Part shown: in pieces, positions 47,002 to 55,553 of the stretch
Layout: each line of letters begins with the position of its first letter
Position numbering within the stretch: the first letter of the stretch is position 1
Origin: CAWDVK01 sp963805715
Lineage (GTDB): Bacteria > Actinomycetota > Actinomycetes > Streptosporangiales > Streptosporangiaceae
Length of the DNA stretch: 64,000 nucleotides
Assembly (NCBI GenBank): GCA_963805715.1
Contig: CAWDVK010000017.1
Location: 186,001 to 250,000, forward strand
Reading direction: 5' to 3'
The notes under the pieces: generated by a model
What the model was told of the DNA's origin: nothing
Seen by the model: only the letters and a program-made list of their open reading frames with translations
The model's database searches: none
Translations under genes and position numbers: made by a program

Positions 47002-47489
47002 ACAGTGCCGGGTGACCGTCACCACGGGCGCACAGAGGCTGTGTAGTGCAAAAACTAGCGTTCAGGGCTTTCGCCTGGGCTATGTAACTATTCGGTAACT
47101 ATTCGGAATTCTTGTGAGCATGTCGCCGGGCGGCGTGACCGCTTCGGGGCGGTGACGCTGTGGCCGGGTGCCGCTACGATGTCAGCCGGGGGATGGCGGG
47201 CGTGTCTATGCCTGCCGGGCAGCGGGTGTGGCGTTCCAGGGCAGGAATGCGCGCTCGCACGGAGATGAGCGGGGCAAACGCCAAACCATAGACGACGGTA
47301 GGCGGGACGAATCCTCCTCGTAATGCGCGAGCGTGCCCGGCCAGCGGGGCGTCCGAGCATGCGCGAGCGACTGAGTAACCAAGTGAGAAACTATCGCCAC
47401 CACCAGCGCTGGACGCCAGCGGACGCTGGCGGACAGTCGATCCCAGGTCAGGCAGGCCGCAGCGTTGGCAGTCAGCGCCGCTGCTTGGC
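47002..47489. other. Gene-free stretch before att copy 3
   Basis: No convincing gene is seen. A short direct repeat, GTAACTATTCGG, occurs at about 47086-47107. Confidence 0.35.
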
Positions 47490-47534
47490 TTCGGGACGAA
47501 GAGGCCGCCGGTTCAAATCCGGCCACCCCGACCA
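47490..47534 (+). repeat. att core copy 3 (tRNA-Pro 3' fragment)
   Basis: These 45 bases are identical to the intact tRNA-Pro 3' end and to copy 2. They are followed by GGTCAAAGGCC and then a strong hairpin, which looks like the original downstream flank of tRNA-Pro. This is probably the right end of the tandem insertion. Confidence 0.85.
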
Positions 47535-47541
47535 GGTCAAA

Positions 47542-47573
47542 GGCCACTCCCCAACCGGGAAGTGGCCTCTTTC
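47542..47573 (+). terminator. Hairpin terminator, probably the original tRNA-Pro terminator
   Basis: GGCCACT pairs with AGTGGCC, extended by CCC/GGG past one mismatch, with loop AACC, and is followed by TCTTTC. No complete gene precedes it now; it sits 8 bases after att copy 3. Confidence 0.65.
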
Positions 47574-47615
47574 ATGGCCGTACAGCAGCAAATTTCATGG
47601 CCGTACAGCAGCAAA
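47570..47615. repeat. 23-base perfect tandem repeat
   Basis: TTTCATGGCCGTACAGCAGC plus AAA is present twice head to tail, at 47570-47592 and 47593-47615, directly before the IS66-like terminus. It is not obviously part of the IS. Confidence 0.8.
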
Positions 47616-47658
47616 GTACAGCGTAACTGGTCAGGTGCCTGAATTCGTCGTGATGTGA

Positions 47659-49086
47659 TCAGGCTGGGGCGGGCGTCCAGGGCTGGCCCTCGGTGAGCAT
47701 GACGAGGGCGTCGATGAAGTTGAGGCCGTGTTTGGCCGCGGTGGATAGGTAGCTGCGGAGAGCGCAGAAGTGGCGAGCGCCGGTGAGGGTGCGCAGGCAG
47801 CCCGATATCTTCTGCCTGAGCTTGGTCATGCGGATGTCGCGTTCGGTTCCGTTGTTATCAGGCGGGACGTGCCAGTCGTGGGTGAAACGCAGGTAGTCGT
47901 CCTGGCGGTTCAGCAGGCGGCGGGCAAGCGCGTTGTGCTTTTTCATCAGCGCGCCGGACCGGGCGGCGGTCTGGCTGGCCCCGGTCAGGGCGGCGGAGCG
48001 GAAGCTGTGGATCTGGGCGGCTAGCGCGGCCGGGTCCACGGTGTCCCGGCCCTGGACGGTCGCCTCGGCGGCCAGTCTTTGCATCTGGGTGAGTGCTTCG
48101 GCGGCCTGGGTGGCCCAGCACCATTCGCCCTCGGGGCCAGGTCGGTGACGGCCTGCAGTTCCCGCAGGGCATGCGCGCAGCAAAGCTGGTGATCCGTCCC
48201 GGTGCAGATGTCATACGGTGCCCAGGCGTCGTGCACGGCGACCCCGGCGAACGAGGGCAGCACGCCCATCGCCTCGATCGCCTCCTTCCCGCGCCGGGTG
48301 TGCACCATGAGCAGGGTGTACTTGCCGGTGCGGGCGCAGTGCACCCAGTGCAGCGTGCCCTGCACGCGGAACCCGGTCTCGTCGAACCCGGCAACCGGGC
48401 TGGCGGTGATGTGCTCCCGGACTTGCTGCAGGAACCCATCGAGCTTCCCGGCGGCGCGTGCGGTCAGCGCCGCGACCGTCCCGGACGACAGCGGAATGCC
48501 GAACAACTCGGCCAGCGTCTGCGCGGTCCGGTTCTTGGACAGGAACTGCCCGATGTAGAGGTAGACGATGATTGCGGCGATCCGCGGCCCGTACTGCACC
48601 GGGGCTTCGGCCCCCTGCGGCGCGGCGGCCTTGGTGCGGTGCCCGCAACGGCATTCCCGCTCGATCAGCTGATGTTCGGTCACCTCGGCTTTCACCGGCG
48701 GCAGGTCGAACACCTGGCGGCGTTCCACCCCGGTGACCGGCCGGCCCGCTAGGCCAGCGCCGCACCTGCCGCAGCAGCCCGGCTCATGCCGCTCCTCACG
48801 GTCCGGCCTGGCCACCTGCGCCAGCGTCGTCCCCTCATGCCCCGCCTGGCCACCAGGCCTGCGTCCGCTCTTCCTCCGCAGCGACCGCGGCGCCGGCTTG
48901 GCCAGCCCTTCGCTGGACGGCGGCCTGGAGGAGTTCCGGGAGTTCTGCTTCAGCCGCGCCTCAAGCTCAGCGATCCGCTTCTCGTGCCCGCTCAAGCTCC
49001 GCCCGTGCCTGCGCCAATTCCTGGCGCATTGATGCCACCAGCCCGGCGAGCACGTCATACGGAGGTGGCCCTTGATCAGCGGGCAC
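47659..49086 (-). pseudogene. IS66-family transposase, frameshifted
   Basis: From GTG 49086 the frame reads YDVLAGLVASMRQELAQARA, then shifts near 48985 into EKRIAELEARLKQNSRNSS, continues through CGRCGAGLAGRP and AGFDETGFRVQG to ALRELQAVTDLAP, and shifts again near 48140 into EALTQMQRLAAEATVQG and DNNGTERDIRMTKLRQK, ending at 47659. All domains are present, so two single-base repairs would restore a full transposase of about 475 residues. Confidence 0.85.
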
Positions 49087-49262
49087 ACCCGGACACTACG
49101 GGCCAAGGCCGGCTGCCGCCCGCATTTCCGGGCGCATCGGCGTGCCGCCTCAACCCGGCACCGCTGCACCGAGCCGGGATGGCCCTGCCGTACGGCATGA
49201 CCAGCAGCGCACCATACCCGGCCCGCCGCCATCTGCCCCACCCAGATCCACAGATAGCAAGA

Positions 49263-50027
49263 TCAGCTCCGGTCAGCCATCGCCAGCCCGGCCACGACGG
49301 CCCGGGCCACCGGCGAAGGATCGGAGCCATCCAGCGCGAACCCGCCGCGGACATGGACGGCGGGCTGCGCGATCATCCGCGGCGTGCTGCCCCGGTGCGG
49401 CCAGGTGGCGGTATGCACCAGGAACGGATGGCACAAGAAGACATCCCCCGCCCGGCCGGCCGCGTGCGCGACCGGCCTGCACAGCACCGAGGGCCGCCAG
49501 AAGACAGCATCAGCGCTGGTGCCTGCCTCACCGTATGGCGCCAGGAACTCCGGGACATACAGATGCGAGCCGCAGACCAGCCGCGTCGGCGCCTCATCCA
49601 GGCCAACGTCAGTGAACAGGAGCAGCGCCAGCAGCCCACGCGCCCGGGAGCGCACGTTGACCCAGTACCCGCCGGGCCCGTCGTAGCTGCCCTCGATGTG
49701 ATACCCGGCATTCGCCCGGTCCTCCGACGGGAATCGCACCACCACCGCGCCACCCGCATTCACCGGCGGCGCCCACCGGCCCGGGCCGATCAGCTCGTCA
49801 TAGGCAGCGGCCAGGGCAGGGGAGGTAGCCGCAGCGGCGAACGGCTCGCCGTCCAGGCAGCCGATCTCGGCAACCGGCGGCCAGGTAGCGGGATCATCCT
49901 CGCGGACGCCCCGCTCGCGCAGTGCCTCCCAGATCATCTCCCGGCACGCCCCGGCAGTTGCCGCATCGAAAGCACCCCGGACGGCCACGTAACCATCACG
50001 AACGAAGCCATCTACGTCAAGGCCCAC
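49263..50027 (-). CDS. Phytanoyl-CoA dioxygenase (PhyH)-like protein, IS cargo
   Basis: This Fe(II)/2-oxoglutarate oxygenase-fold protein has 254 residues from GTG 50027 (VGLDVDGFVRDGYVAV), a typical PhyH start; the ATG at 50084 adds an unrelated leader. Metal ligands are probably His and Glu in GYHIEGSYD, where most members have HxD, and His in HTATWPHRG, followed by the 2-oxoglutarate-binding Arg in TPRM. It lies between the IS66-like termini and is oriented like the transposase. Substrate is unknown. Confidence 0.8.
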   Translation of the reverse strand: MGLDVDGFVRDGYVAVRGAFDAATAGACREMIWEALRERGVREDDPATWPPVAEIGCLDGEPFAAAATSPALAAAYDELIGPGRWAPPVNAGGAVVVRFPSEDRANAGYHIEGSYDGPGGYWVNVRSRARGLLALLLFTDVGLDEAPTRLVCGSHLYVPEFLAPYGEAGTSADAVFWRPSVLCRPVAHAAGRAGDVFLCHPFLVHTATWPHRGSTPRMIAQPAVHVRGGFALDGSDPSPVARAVVAGLAMADRS

Positions 50028-50139
50028 CGGCCCATTGTGTGCCGCCAGCGACCACAGGTCACCCGAATTACCTCGCCAGGACAAGCAGCCCTAACTTAAG
50101 CATTACGCCCGACCTGACCAGTTACAGTTACAGCTACGG

Positions 50140-50405
50140 CTACGAGGTGCCGAGGCGCTTGAGTGGCTGGCGGGTCTTGGCGTCCGACACCTCTGTGTAA
50201 ACGTTCATGGTGACATCGATCTGCGCGTGCCGAAGGATCCGCATGGCCACCCGAGGGTGCACGTCCAGGGCCGCAAGGAGCGTTGCGCACGGTGCCTTAC
50301 GTCGTGCACGGTGATCTGGCGGACAGCCGCCTTTTGCGCGGGTCTCAAAGCGCCGGTTGAAATCCCGGGGCTCGAACGGCATGCCGACCGCAGTCGTGAA
50401 CACAA
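50140..50405 (-). pseudogene. Tyrosine integrase, C-terminal remnant
   Basis: The segment GMPFEPRDFNRRFETRA, then QITVHDVRH in a neighbouring frame, then CATLLAALDVHPRVAMRILR and VTMNVYTEVSD, follow the end of phage/ICE-type tyrosine recombinases. The HxxR box (HDVRH), the later His in ILRHAQ and the nucleophile Tyr in NVYTEV are present. The N-terminal two thirds are lost at the junction with the DUF885 gene, and two frame changes occur. It ends next to the IS66-like right terminus, so before that insertion it ended close to att copy 3. Confidence 0.8.
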
Positions 50406-50407
50406 AG

Positions 50408-51961
50408 CTAGTTTCGATCCATCGGGCGGCCGGCCCGGGGGAATGGACTGGCGACGAGGGTGTCGCTCATCGTGCCGAGCGGCGGTGCTCCGAGGGCGAG
50501 GAGGGCTTCATGGAAGCGCCGGAGCGAGAATTTCGTACCCCAGGCGGCTAGGGCCTCGTCCCGAAGCGACATGATCTCGAGCTTGCCCCACGTGTAGCGC
50601 CCGTAGGTGGGGTCGTAGGTAGCCCTCGTCGCTTCGCTCCTGGCGGCCGCGCCGAGCAGGAAGGCGTCGGCCTCGAAGCGCGCCGTGGCGTCGTCCACGG
50701 TCATCGTCCCCTGATGGATGCCGAGGCCGGAGGCGAGTCCGGTCACTCCGACGAGGGCGTCGAGATAGACGCCGATGGCGAATCGGGGGTCGTCTGCCCT
50801 GAAGCCCTGGTCGACCATCAGCTCCCCGGCGTAGTGGGCCCATCCCTCGACGAACGCCTCCGAGAACAGGCTGCGCCTCACGTCTCCCCGGACGAGCTGG
50901 CGGAGCATCCGGCCGTGGGCGAAGTGACCGGGCGTGACCTCGTGTACCGTGACGGCGGGACCCATGGTGGCGCTGAAGACGGCCAGCCACTCGTGCTTGG
51001 CCTCCTCGTCCCAGGACTCGTCGGGCGGGCTGACGTAGTAGCGAGCCGGGGCATCGTCCTCGAAGGGCCCGGTCCAGTACATCATGGCCGCGGCCCATCG
51101 CCGGGACGGGGGAGCCGGGCCGACCTCGCAAGCGCCGCCCGGAGGCGGCAGGAGGTCGTTGTCGATCACGAAGGCCGTGGCCTCGTCGATCGTCTCCCGG
51201 GCGGCTGCATAGATCCCCTCTTCACCAGGGTGGTCTCGGAGGAGCTCCCGTATGAGCCGCGACGGCGCCACCCCCGGCGACAATCGCTCGCACGCCTCAT
51301 TGAGCCTGGTGCGAAGCCGGTCGCGCTCCTGGTCGGCTCGCTCCTCCAGGCGGCCGAGATCGACCGGCATCGACTCCGCGTGCCCGAGCAGGCGGGCCAG
51401 TGCCGTCGCGCCGAGCGAAGCACCCGGGTTGCCCGAGGCGGCGGCATCCTGGATTCGCCCGAGCAGCCTGCCGTGCGCCTCCAGGGCGGCGACCTCGGCG
51501 TCGGTCGTGCCGTTGATCCCCTCGGCGAGTCCTCTCACCGCCCGGACGAGCGCGCCGGCCACCGGCGCCGGAACGGCCTGCAGCGACTCCAGGGAGGCGT
51601 CGACTGCCTCCGGCCACTGGGCGAGGTGCGCCTCCCGCGCCCTCCGGCGCTGCGGCTCGGGGGCGTACTCGCGGTCGTAGCAGGACAGGTCCAGGTTCTG
51701 GATGTGGGGAAGTGGGTTCCAGTGCAAGATCTCGGCCTCGGCTTCGGCGTGGGCGGCCTGCTCGGCGGCGCTGAGATGACTCTCGTCGTGCCGGTCGGCG
51801 AGGCGCTCACCCGGCGATGAGGGCCCGAGGCGTTCCAGGGCCGCTTTGTGGCCGCTCGGCGAGAGGTCCATGACGACGCCGTCGTACTCGTGGACTCCTG
51901 CGAGCTCCCGGATGACCGGGACATTCACGTCCCATACGGCTTTGAGGCGGCGATCAGGCAT
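50408..51961 (-). CDS. DUF885-family putative zinc peptidase
   Basis: This 517-residue protein belongs to the DUF885 family, whose motif resembles that of gluzincin carboxypeptidases. The metal-binding segment VHEVTPGHFAHG (HExxxGH) is present, as is EAFVEGWAHYAGEL, the second conserved block with a possible third ligand. The N-terminal half is mostly helical. No signal peptide is seen, so it is probably cytosolic. The frame is open and the start ATG 51961 is sensible. Confidence 0.85.
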   Translation of the reverse strand: MPDRRLKAVWDVNVPVIRELAGVHEYDGVVMDLSPSGHKAALERLGPSSPGERLADRHDESHLSAAEQAAHAEAEAEILHWNPLPHIQNLDLSCYDREYAPEPQRRRAREAHLAQWPEAVDASLESLQAVPAPVAGALVRAVRGLAEGINGTTDAEVAALEAHGRLLGRIQDAAASGNPGASLGATALARLLGHAESMPVDLGRLEERADQERDRLRTRLNEACERLSPGVAPSRLIRELLRDHPGEEGIYAAARETIDEATAFVIDNDLLPPPGGACEVGPAPPSRRWAAAMMYWTGPFEDDAPARYYVSPPDESWDEEAKHEWLAVFSATMGPAVTVHEVTPGHFAHGRMLRQLVRGDVRRSLFSEAFVEGWAHYAGELMVDQGFRADDPRFAIGVYLDALVGVTGLASGLGIHQGTMTVDDATARFEADAFLLGAAARSEATRATYDPTYGRYTWGKLEIMSLRDEALAAWGTKFSLRRFHEALLALGAPPLGTMSDTLVASPFPRAGRPMDRN

Positions 51962-52281
51962 GGAGGCAGGCTAGTAGCGGTACCTCCGAAACGCCGAGTT
52001 CACCGGGCACCTCAGGCCGCTCGTGGAGTCCGGGGCCGGTCTGGAACGCTCCGCACTCGCCTGCCTAACCGGCATCAAGAGCTGACGCCCCTCACATCAC
52101 TGCCTCAGCGACTGCGGCAGCGGCTGCCGGTTCCAGGGCTGGCTGGAATGAGGATGGAAGCGGAATCGGGGGTGGACAGATACGCCTTCGACCGGTCCAC
52201 CGGGAAGATGAGCGCCCAGGGCCGCTGGAGCGGCAGTTCGATCCGGGCGGCGAGGCAAATCGCCTGCTGGCCGCCTTGTGC
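51962..52281. other. Gene-free stretch between DUF885 and propeller-like genes
   Basis: I see no gene. Leftward transcripts of the propeller-like gene would run into it; no clear hairpin was found. Confidence 0.3.
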
Positions 52282-53184
52282 TCATTGGGTGACTGCGTCC
52301 GGGCTGGCTGGGATCCTGAAGATGTGGATGGACTGGTCCTTGGAGCGGCATCTCTTGTCCTGCTCCGGTTTCGCCTTGTCCGATACAACCACGACCTGGT
52401 CGGGCGCGATCCAGGACACTCCTTCGACGGTGCCGTAGATGATCTCGCCAAGCGCGTCCCGCGGGAACGCGTGGGTGGTGCCCTCGTCGGTGATACCCCA
52501 GCTCGTCGGCCTGAGCCTGCCGGTCCATAGTGCCGAGGACGCCTGCGAGACAACGGTGATCCGCTCGCCGTCCACGGAAATGCCGCTGTAATCCTCGAAC
52601 AACAGCGTCTCCGGCAGCCGGATCCTGGCCACGTGCTCCCAATGGCGCGGGCCGCGGTGAAAGACCTGTATCCGCCCGCCGCCGGGGATGCGGCCCTTGG
52701 CGCCTCCTTCGCATTTGTTGCCTTCGCAAAGTCCAAGCAGGTAGCTCCGCCCGTTGCGGTACACGCACGTCAGGCCCTCCAGGCCCTTGTTGGGCCGGTC
52801 AAGCGGGAAGTCCAGCCATGCCGCCGACATATAGCGGAAGCTTCCGTCGTACTCCTGCACTTTGGCCATGAAGCACTTCGGCCCCCTGGGCAGGGATTCG
52901 ATCAGCACATAGAAGCGATCGGACTCGCGATCGTATGCGATGTCCTCAAATCCTCGGCGGTGGCCGTGGTCCTGCTCGATGATGCGGTTGCGCTGGGCGC
53001 TCGAGAGCCCGGCGCCGATGCACGCGATGCCGGGCAGGTTGTCGAAAATGACGTAGAAGGCGCCGTCTTTGGCGAGGACCCCGCTCGCCTCGAGCCTGGG
53101 ATCAAGCTGGTCGCCAAGTACGTCACGGATCTTTGCTTCCCTCAGCAGTTCCAGCTGACCGGCCTGCGATTGCACGGTGTTCAT
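52282..53184 (-). CDS. Uncharacterised propeller-like protein paired with CotH kinase
   Basis: The 300-residue product has repeated strand motifs typical of a beta-propeller (GAFYVIFDNLPGIACIG, DRFYVLIESLPRGPKCF, NGRSYLLGLCEGNKC, ERITVVSQASSALWTG and DQVVVVSDKAKP), which may form five blades. Acidic residues cluster in RRGFEDIAYDRESD, as in phytase- and esterase-like propellers. No signal peptide is visible. It starts 41 bases after the CotH stop and is probably co-transcribed. Function is not known. Confidence 0.6.
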   Translation of the reverse strand: MNTVQSQAGQLELLREAKIRDVLGDQLDPRLEASGVLAKDGAFYVIFDNLPGIACIGAGLSSAQRNRIIEQDHGHRRGFEDIAYDRESDRFYVLIESLPRGPKCFMAKVQEYDGSFRYMSAAWLDFPLDRPNKGLEGLTCVYRNGRSYLLGLCEGNKCEGGAKGRIPGGGRIQVFHRGPRHWEHVARIRLPETLLFEDYSGISVDGERITVVSQASSALWTGRLRPTSWGITDEGTTHAFPRDALGEIIYGTVEGVSWIAPDQVVVVSDKAKPEQDKRCRSKDQSIHIFRIPASPDAVTQ

Positions 53185-53225
53185 TTCTTGGCCTCCAGCG
53201 TGCGGAGAACGGGCGGGCGATCAGC

Positions 53226-54974
53226 TCACGCCTGCCGCGGCAGCGTTTCTATGTCAACCGGGAAGTCAGCGGCGCCGGCGCGGGGCATCGTCTTCCTCAG
53301 GTCTTCCAGCTGCCGCCCGGCGCTGTCACGCCTCATGCGGACGTAGTGGACGATTCCCTCTGCCTTCTCGTTCCCATGGCGCAGTTCGTACTGGCGGCAC
53401 CCGCTTAGATAGACCTCGTCGTTGCTGAACTGCCGCCCGGTGAAGGGCTGGCCGTAGGGCGTGACGGATTCCAGGTAGGCCGCCTGGCGGACACGGTCCC
53501 ACAGGCCGCCCGCGCCCTCGGCCCCGATGCGCGCGGCCATGGAATCCGGATTGAATTCGGTGTCGATCAGGTGTTCCAGGTAGTCTAAGTAGTACTGACG
53601 GTAGTCATGGTTGCGCAGCAGGTTCTGTACGAGCGGGATACGCGACGTGGTGTGGTTGCCCGAGTAATTCCTCGTGTTGCTCGGCCAATCGAGAATGTCA
53701 GTGTATTGCCATTGGGTGCCGAAGTAGTCGATGCCCAGGCAGTTGTCGTAGTCCCACGGGATGAACGTGAAGTAGGGTGAGCCGACGAAGTCGTCTTCGG
53801 CGCCCTTGCGCCCGGAATTATAGAGGTAGTAATTGGACGGCGTCGCGAAGTAGTTGTCCCAGCTGCCGAGCAGCAGATTGACGGCCGCCCAGCGCAGGAA
53901 AGCGCGTGCGTTCATGATATCGTCTACTGACGCACGGAAGGCATCGGTGTCGAACCGCTTGTCGCCGCCCGTAAGCCGCGCCCCGTTGATCGTGGCGATG
54001 AGACGGGCGAGGTCGTCGTAGGTGTTGGCTGCAGCGTCGTCGTCATTGGTCTTGAGACGATATGCGCGCTTCTTGCTTTCCGGCTTGAAGTACTGGCGGC
54101 CGCTGTCATCACCATCAGGCCCGATACGGTGTTCGAGTGTCGCGCATCCAATGTCGCCACAGTAGGCCTTGTACAGGTTGCCACGGTCGTTCTTACCGAA
54201 GTGATCCTTCAGGAACCTCTTGTCGACCTGCTCAATGACGGAGAACAGGCCACTGTAGGTGGCATCGAAGGCCAGCTTGGCGTAGGTGTGCCGCGGCGCC
54301 GCCAGGCCAGCCTGGCCGAACAGGTGCCAGGCTATCGCCTCACGCATCTGGGAAGGGTCGTTGTACATCGACTTGAGATTGACGCGAGCCATTCCGGCGA
54401 ACGGGCCGCCGCCTTCCGCCGTCTTGAAACTTATCTTCCATGACGGCTTCGGCGCGAACAGTGTCCTGTTTCCGCTGTTCATCATCGAGAAGGCCGGCGT
54501 GCTTAAGAGAACACCCTCATCGCCGGGCCCCGGGATATGCCGGCCGTCCTTCGGATCGGTCCGCCACAGTTCGAGCCGGGCGCCATCCGGTGCCTCTAAC
54601 GGGCGTTGCAGGACCGCGCGCCGATGGGGAAAGTTCGTGGCATGGATCATGTACATGTCCGTGTCGAAGAACTCGGCCTTGCCCTGAGATGCCCTGACAT
54701 ACTCCTGGACCGCCCGCCCGGCGGCGGTCGGCTGCCCGCTGTCATCGAGCAGCACCAGCCCCGCTGGCTGCGGGCCTGGCCCGGTTTCCTCAAGCAGGAG
54801 GCCGAAGAGGGCAAGATACTCGGCCCTCGTGCGCAGCGACGCGTCACCACGGCCCGCGGCCTCATTGGCCCTGTTCGCCAGATCCCTGCTGCGCCCTGCG
54901 GGCAGGTCGGTCACCACCACCGCCCGGCCCTTGAAGATGTCGCAGAACCGCTCTTTGCCCACAGTCGCTTCCAT
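53226..54974 (-). CDS. CotH-family atypical protein kinase
   Basis: CotH kinases phosphorylate spore-coat proteins in Bacillus; actinobacterial members are uncharacterised. This 582-residue protein has an N-terminal extension of about 170 residues, then the kinase-like core: KPSWKISFK, FSVIEQVDKRFLKDHF with Glu248, WDNYFATPSNYYLYN with Asp373 and FIPWDYDN with Asp408 and Asp410, which correspond to the expected catalytic and metal-binding acids. No signal peptide is seen, unlike many bacterial CotH proteins. It forms a two-gene operon with the propeller-like protein. Confidence 0.85.
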   Translation of the reverse strand: MEATVGKERFCDIFKGRAVVVTDLPAGRSRDLANRANEAAGRGDASLRTRAEYLALFGLLLEETGPGPQPAGLVLLDDSGQPTAAGRAVQEYVRASQGKAEFFDTDMYMIHATNFPHRRAVLQRPLEAPDGARLELWRTDPKDGRHIPGPGDEGVLLSTPAFSMMNSGNRTLFAPKPSWKISFKTAEGGGPFAGMARVNLKSMYNDPSQMREAIAWHLFGQAGLAAPRHTYAKLAFDATYSGLFSVIEQVDKRFLKDHFGKNDRGNLYKAYCGDIGCATLEHRIGPDGDDSGRQYFKPESKKRAYRLKTNDDDAAANTYDDLARLIATINGARLTGGDKRFDTDAFRASVDDIMNARAFLRWAAVNLLLGSWDNYFATPSNYYLYNSGRKGAEDDFVGSPYFTFIPWDYDNCLGIDYFGTQWQYTDILDWPSNTRNYSGNHTTSRIPLVQNLLRNHDYRQYYLDYLEHLIDTEFNPDSMAARIGAEGAGGLWDRVRQAAYLESVTPYGQPFTGRQFSNDEVYLSGCRQYELRHGNEKAEGIVHYVRMRRDSAGRQLEDLRKTMPRAGAADFPVDIETLPRQA

Positions 54975-55553
54975 TGGCCTCTCCCAACGGCCGCCCGGCC
55001 GTTACCGCCAACCGGCCCGGCGCAAGGCGCGCCACCCGAGTTGGGTTCCCTTCCTGGGTAACTCCTCCCGGAGGAAAGAGCAAGCGCCGCCCCGGCTGAT
55101 ACATCGGGCAATGTCCCTCCTGGCGGCGGGAGGCTGAGACGCATGTCGCCTGGCCCACCTGCACCCCGTTCGGCGCATCCGGCCGGCTGTTGCTCGAGCG
55201 TTCCCGGTGCCTGGGGAGCCCGCACGGCGGGATGCGCCGGTCGGACGAGCGGGTCATCCATCATGAGGTAACCGCCGATCTGCAGTAAGCAGATCCTGAG
55301 ATAGAATGACTTTATCCCCGGAATGCCAGGTCGCATCCGGGTCAGCGTGCCCGCGGCCGTCGAAGCCCGCGGCCAACCGCCGTACCGCGACTCCCGGATC
55401 GGCTGCCAGGTTCGCCAGGGCGGCGTCCTCGGTAGTTCGATCGGTTACGGTGACGATTCGTGCGGGCACCAGGGAGGCTCGGATGTGGCGGGGACCTCCT
55501 GTCCGCACGGCATCCCATATCCCTGCACCCATTAATCCCCGAAGGAACTGCAC
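54975..55553. other. Divergent gap between CotH and the repeat membrane protein
   Basis: No convincing gene is seen in 579 bases. A short leftward open frame at 55254-55553 has no recognisable features. Promoters for the leftward CotH gene and the rightward membrane protein gene (ribosome site GAAGGA at about 55540) should lie here. Confidence 0.35.

Larger units (their letters stand above)
47623..50125. mobile_element. IS66-like element carrying a dioxygenase gene
   Basis: The left terminus GTAACTGGTCAGGT (47623-47636) and right terminus ACCTGACCAGTTAC (50112-50125) are exact 14-base inverted repeats. Flanks AGTACAGC and AGTTACAGC look like a target duplication with one base difference. Inside are an IS66 transposase gene and a phytanoyl-CoA-dioxygenase-like gene, both on the minus strand. 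Confidence 0.75.

Noticed and set aside
55254..55553. Leftward open frame of 99 codons upstream of CotH
   Set aside because: No ribosome site or family resemblance, and it occupies the divergent promoter region.
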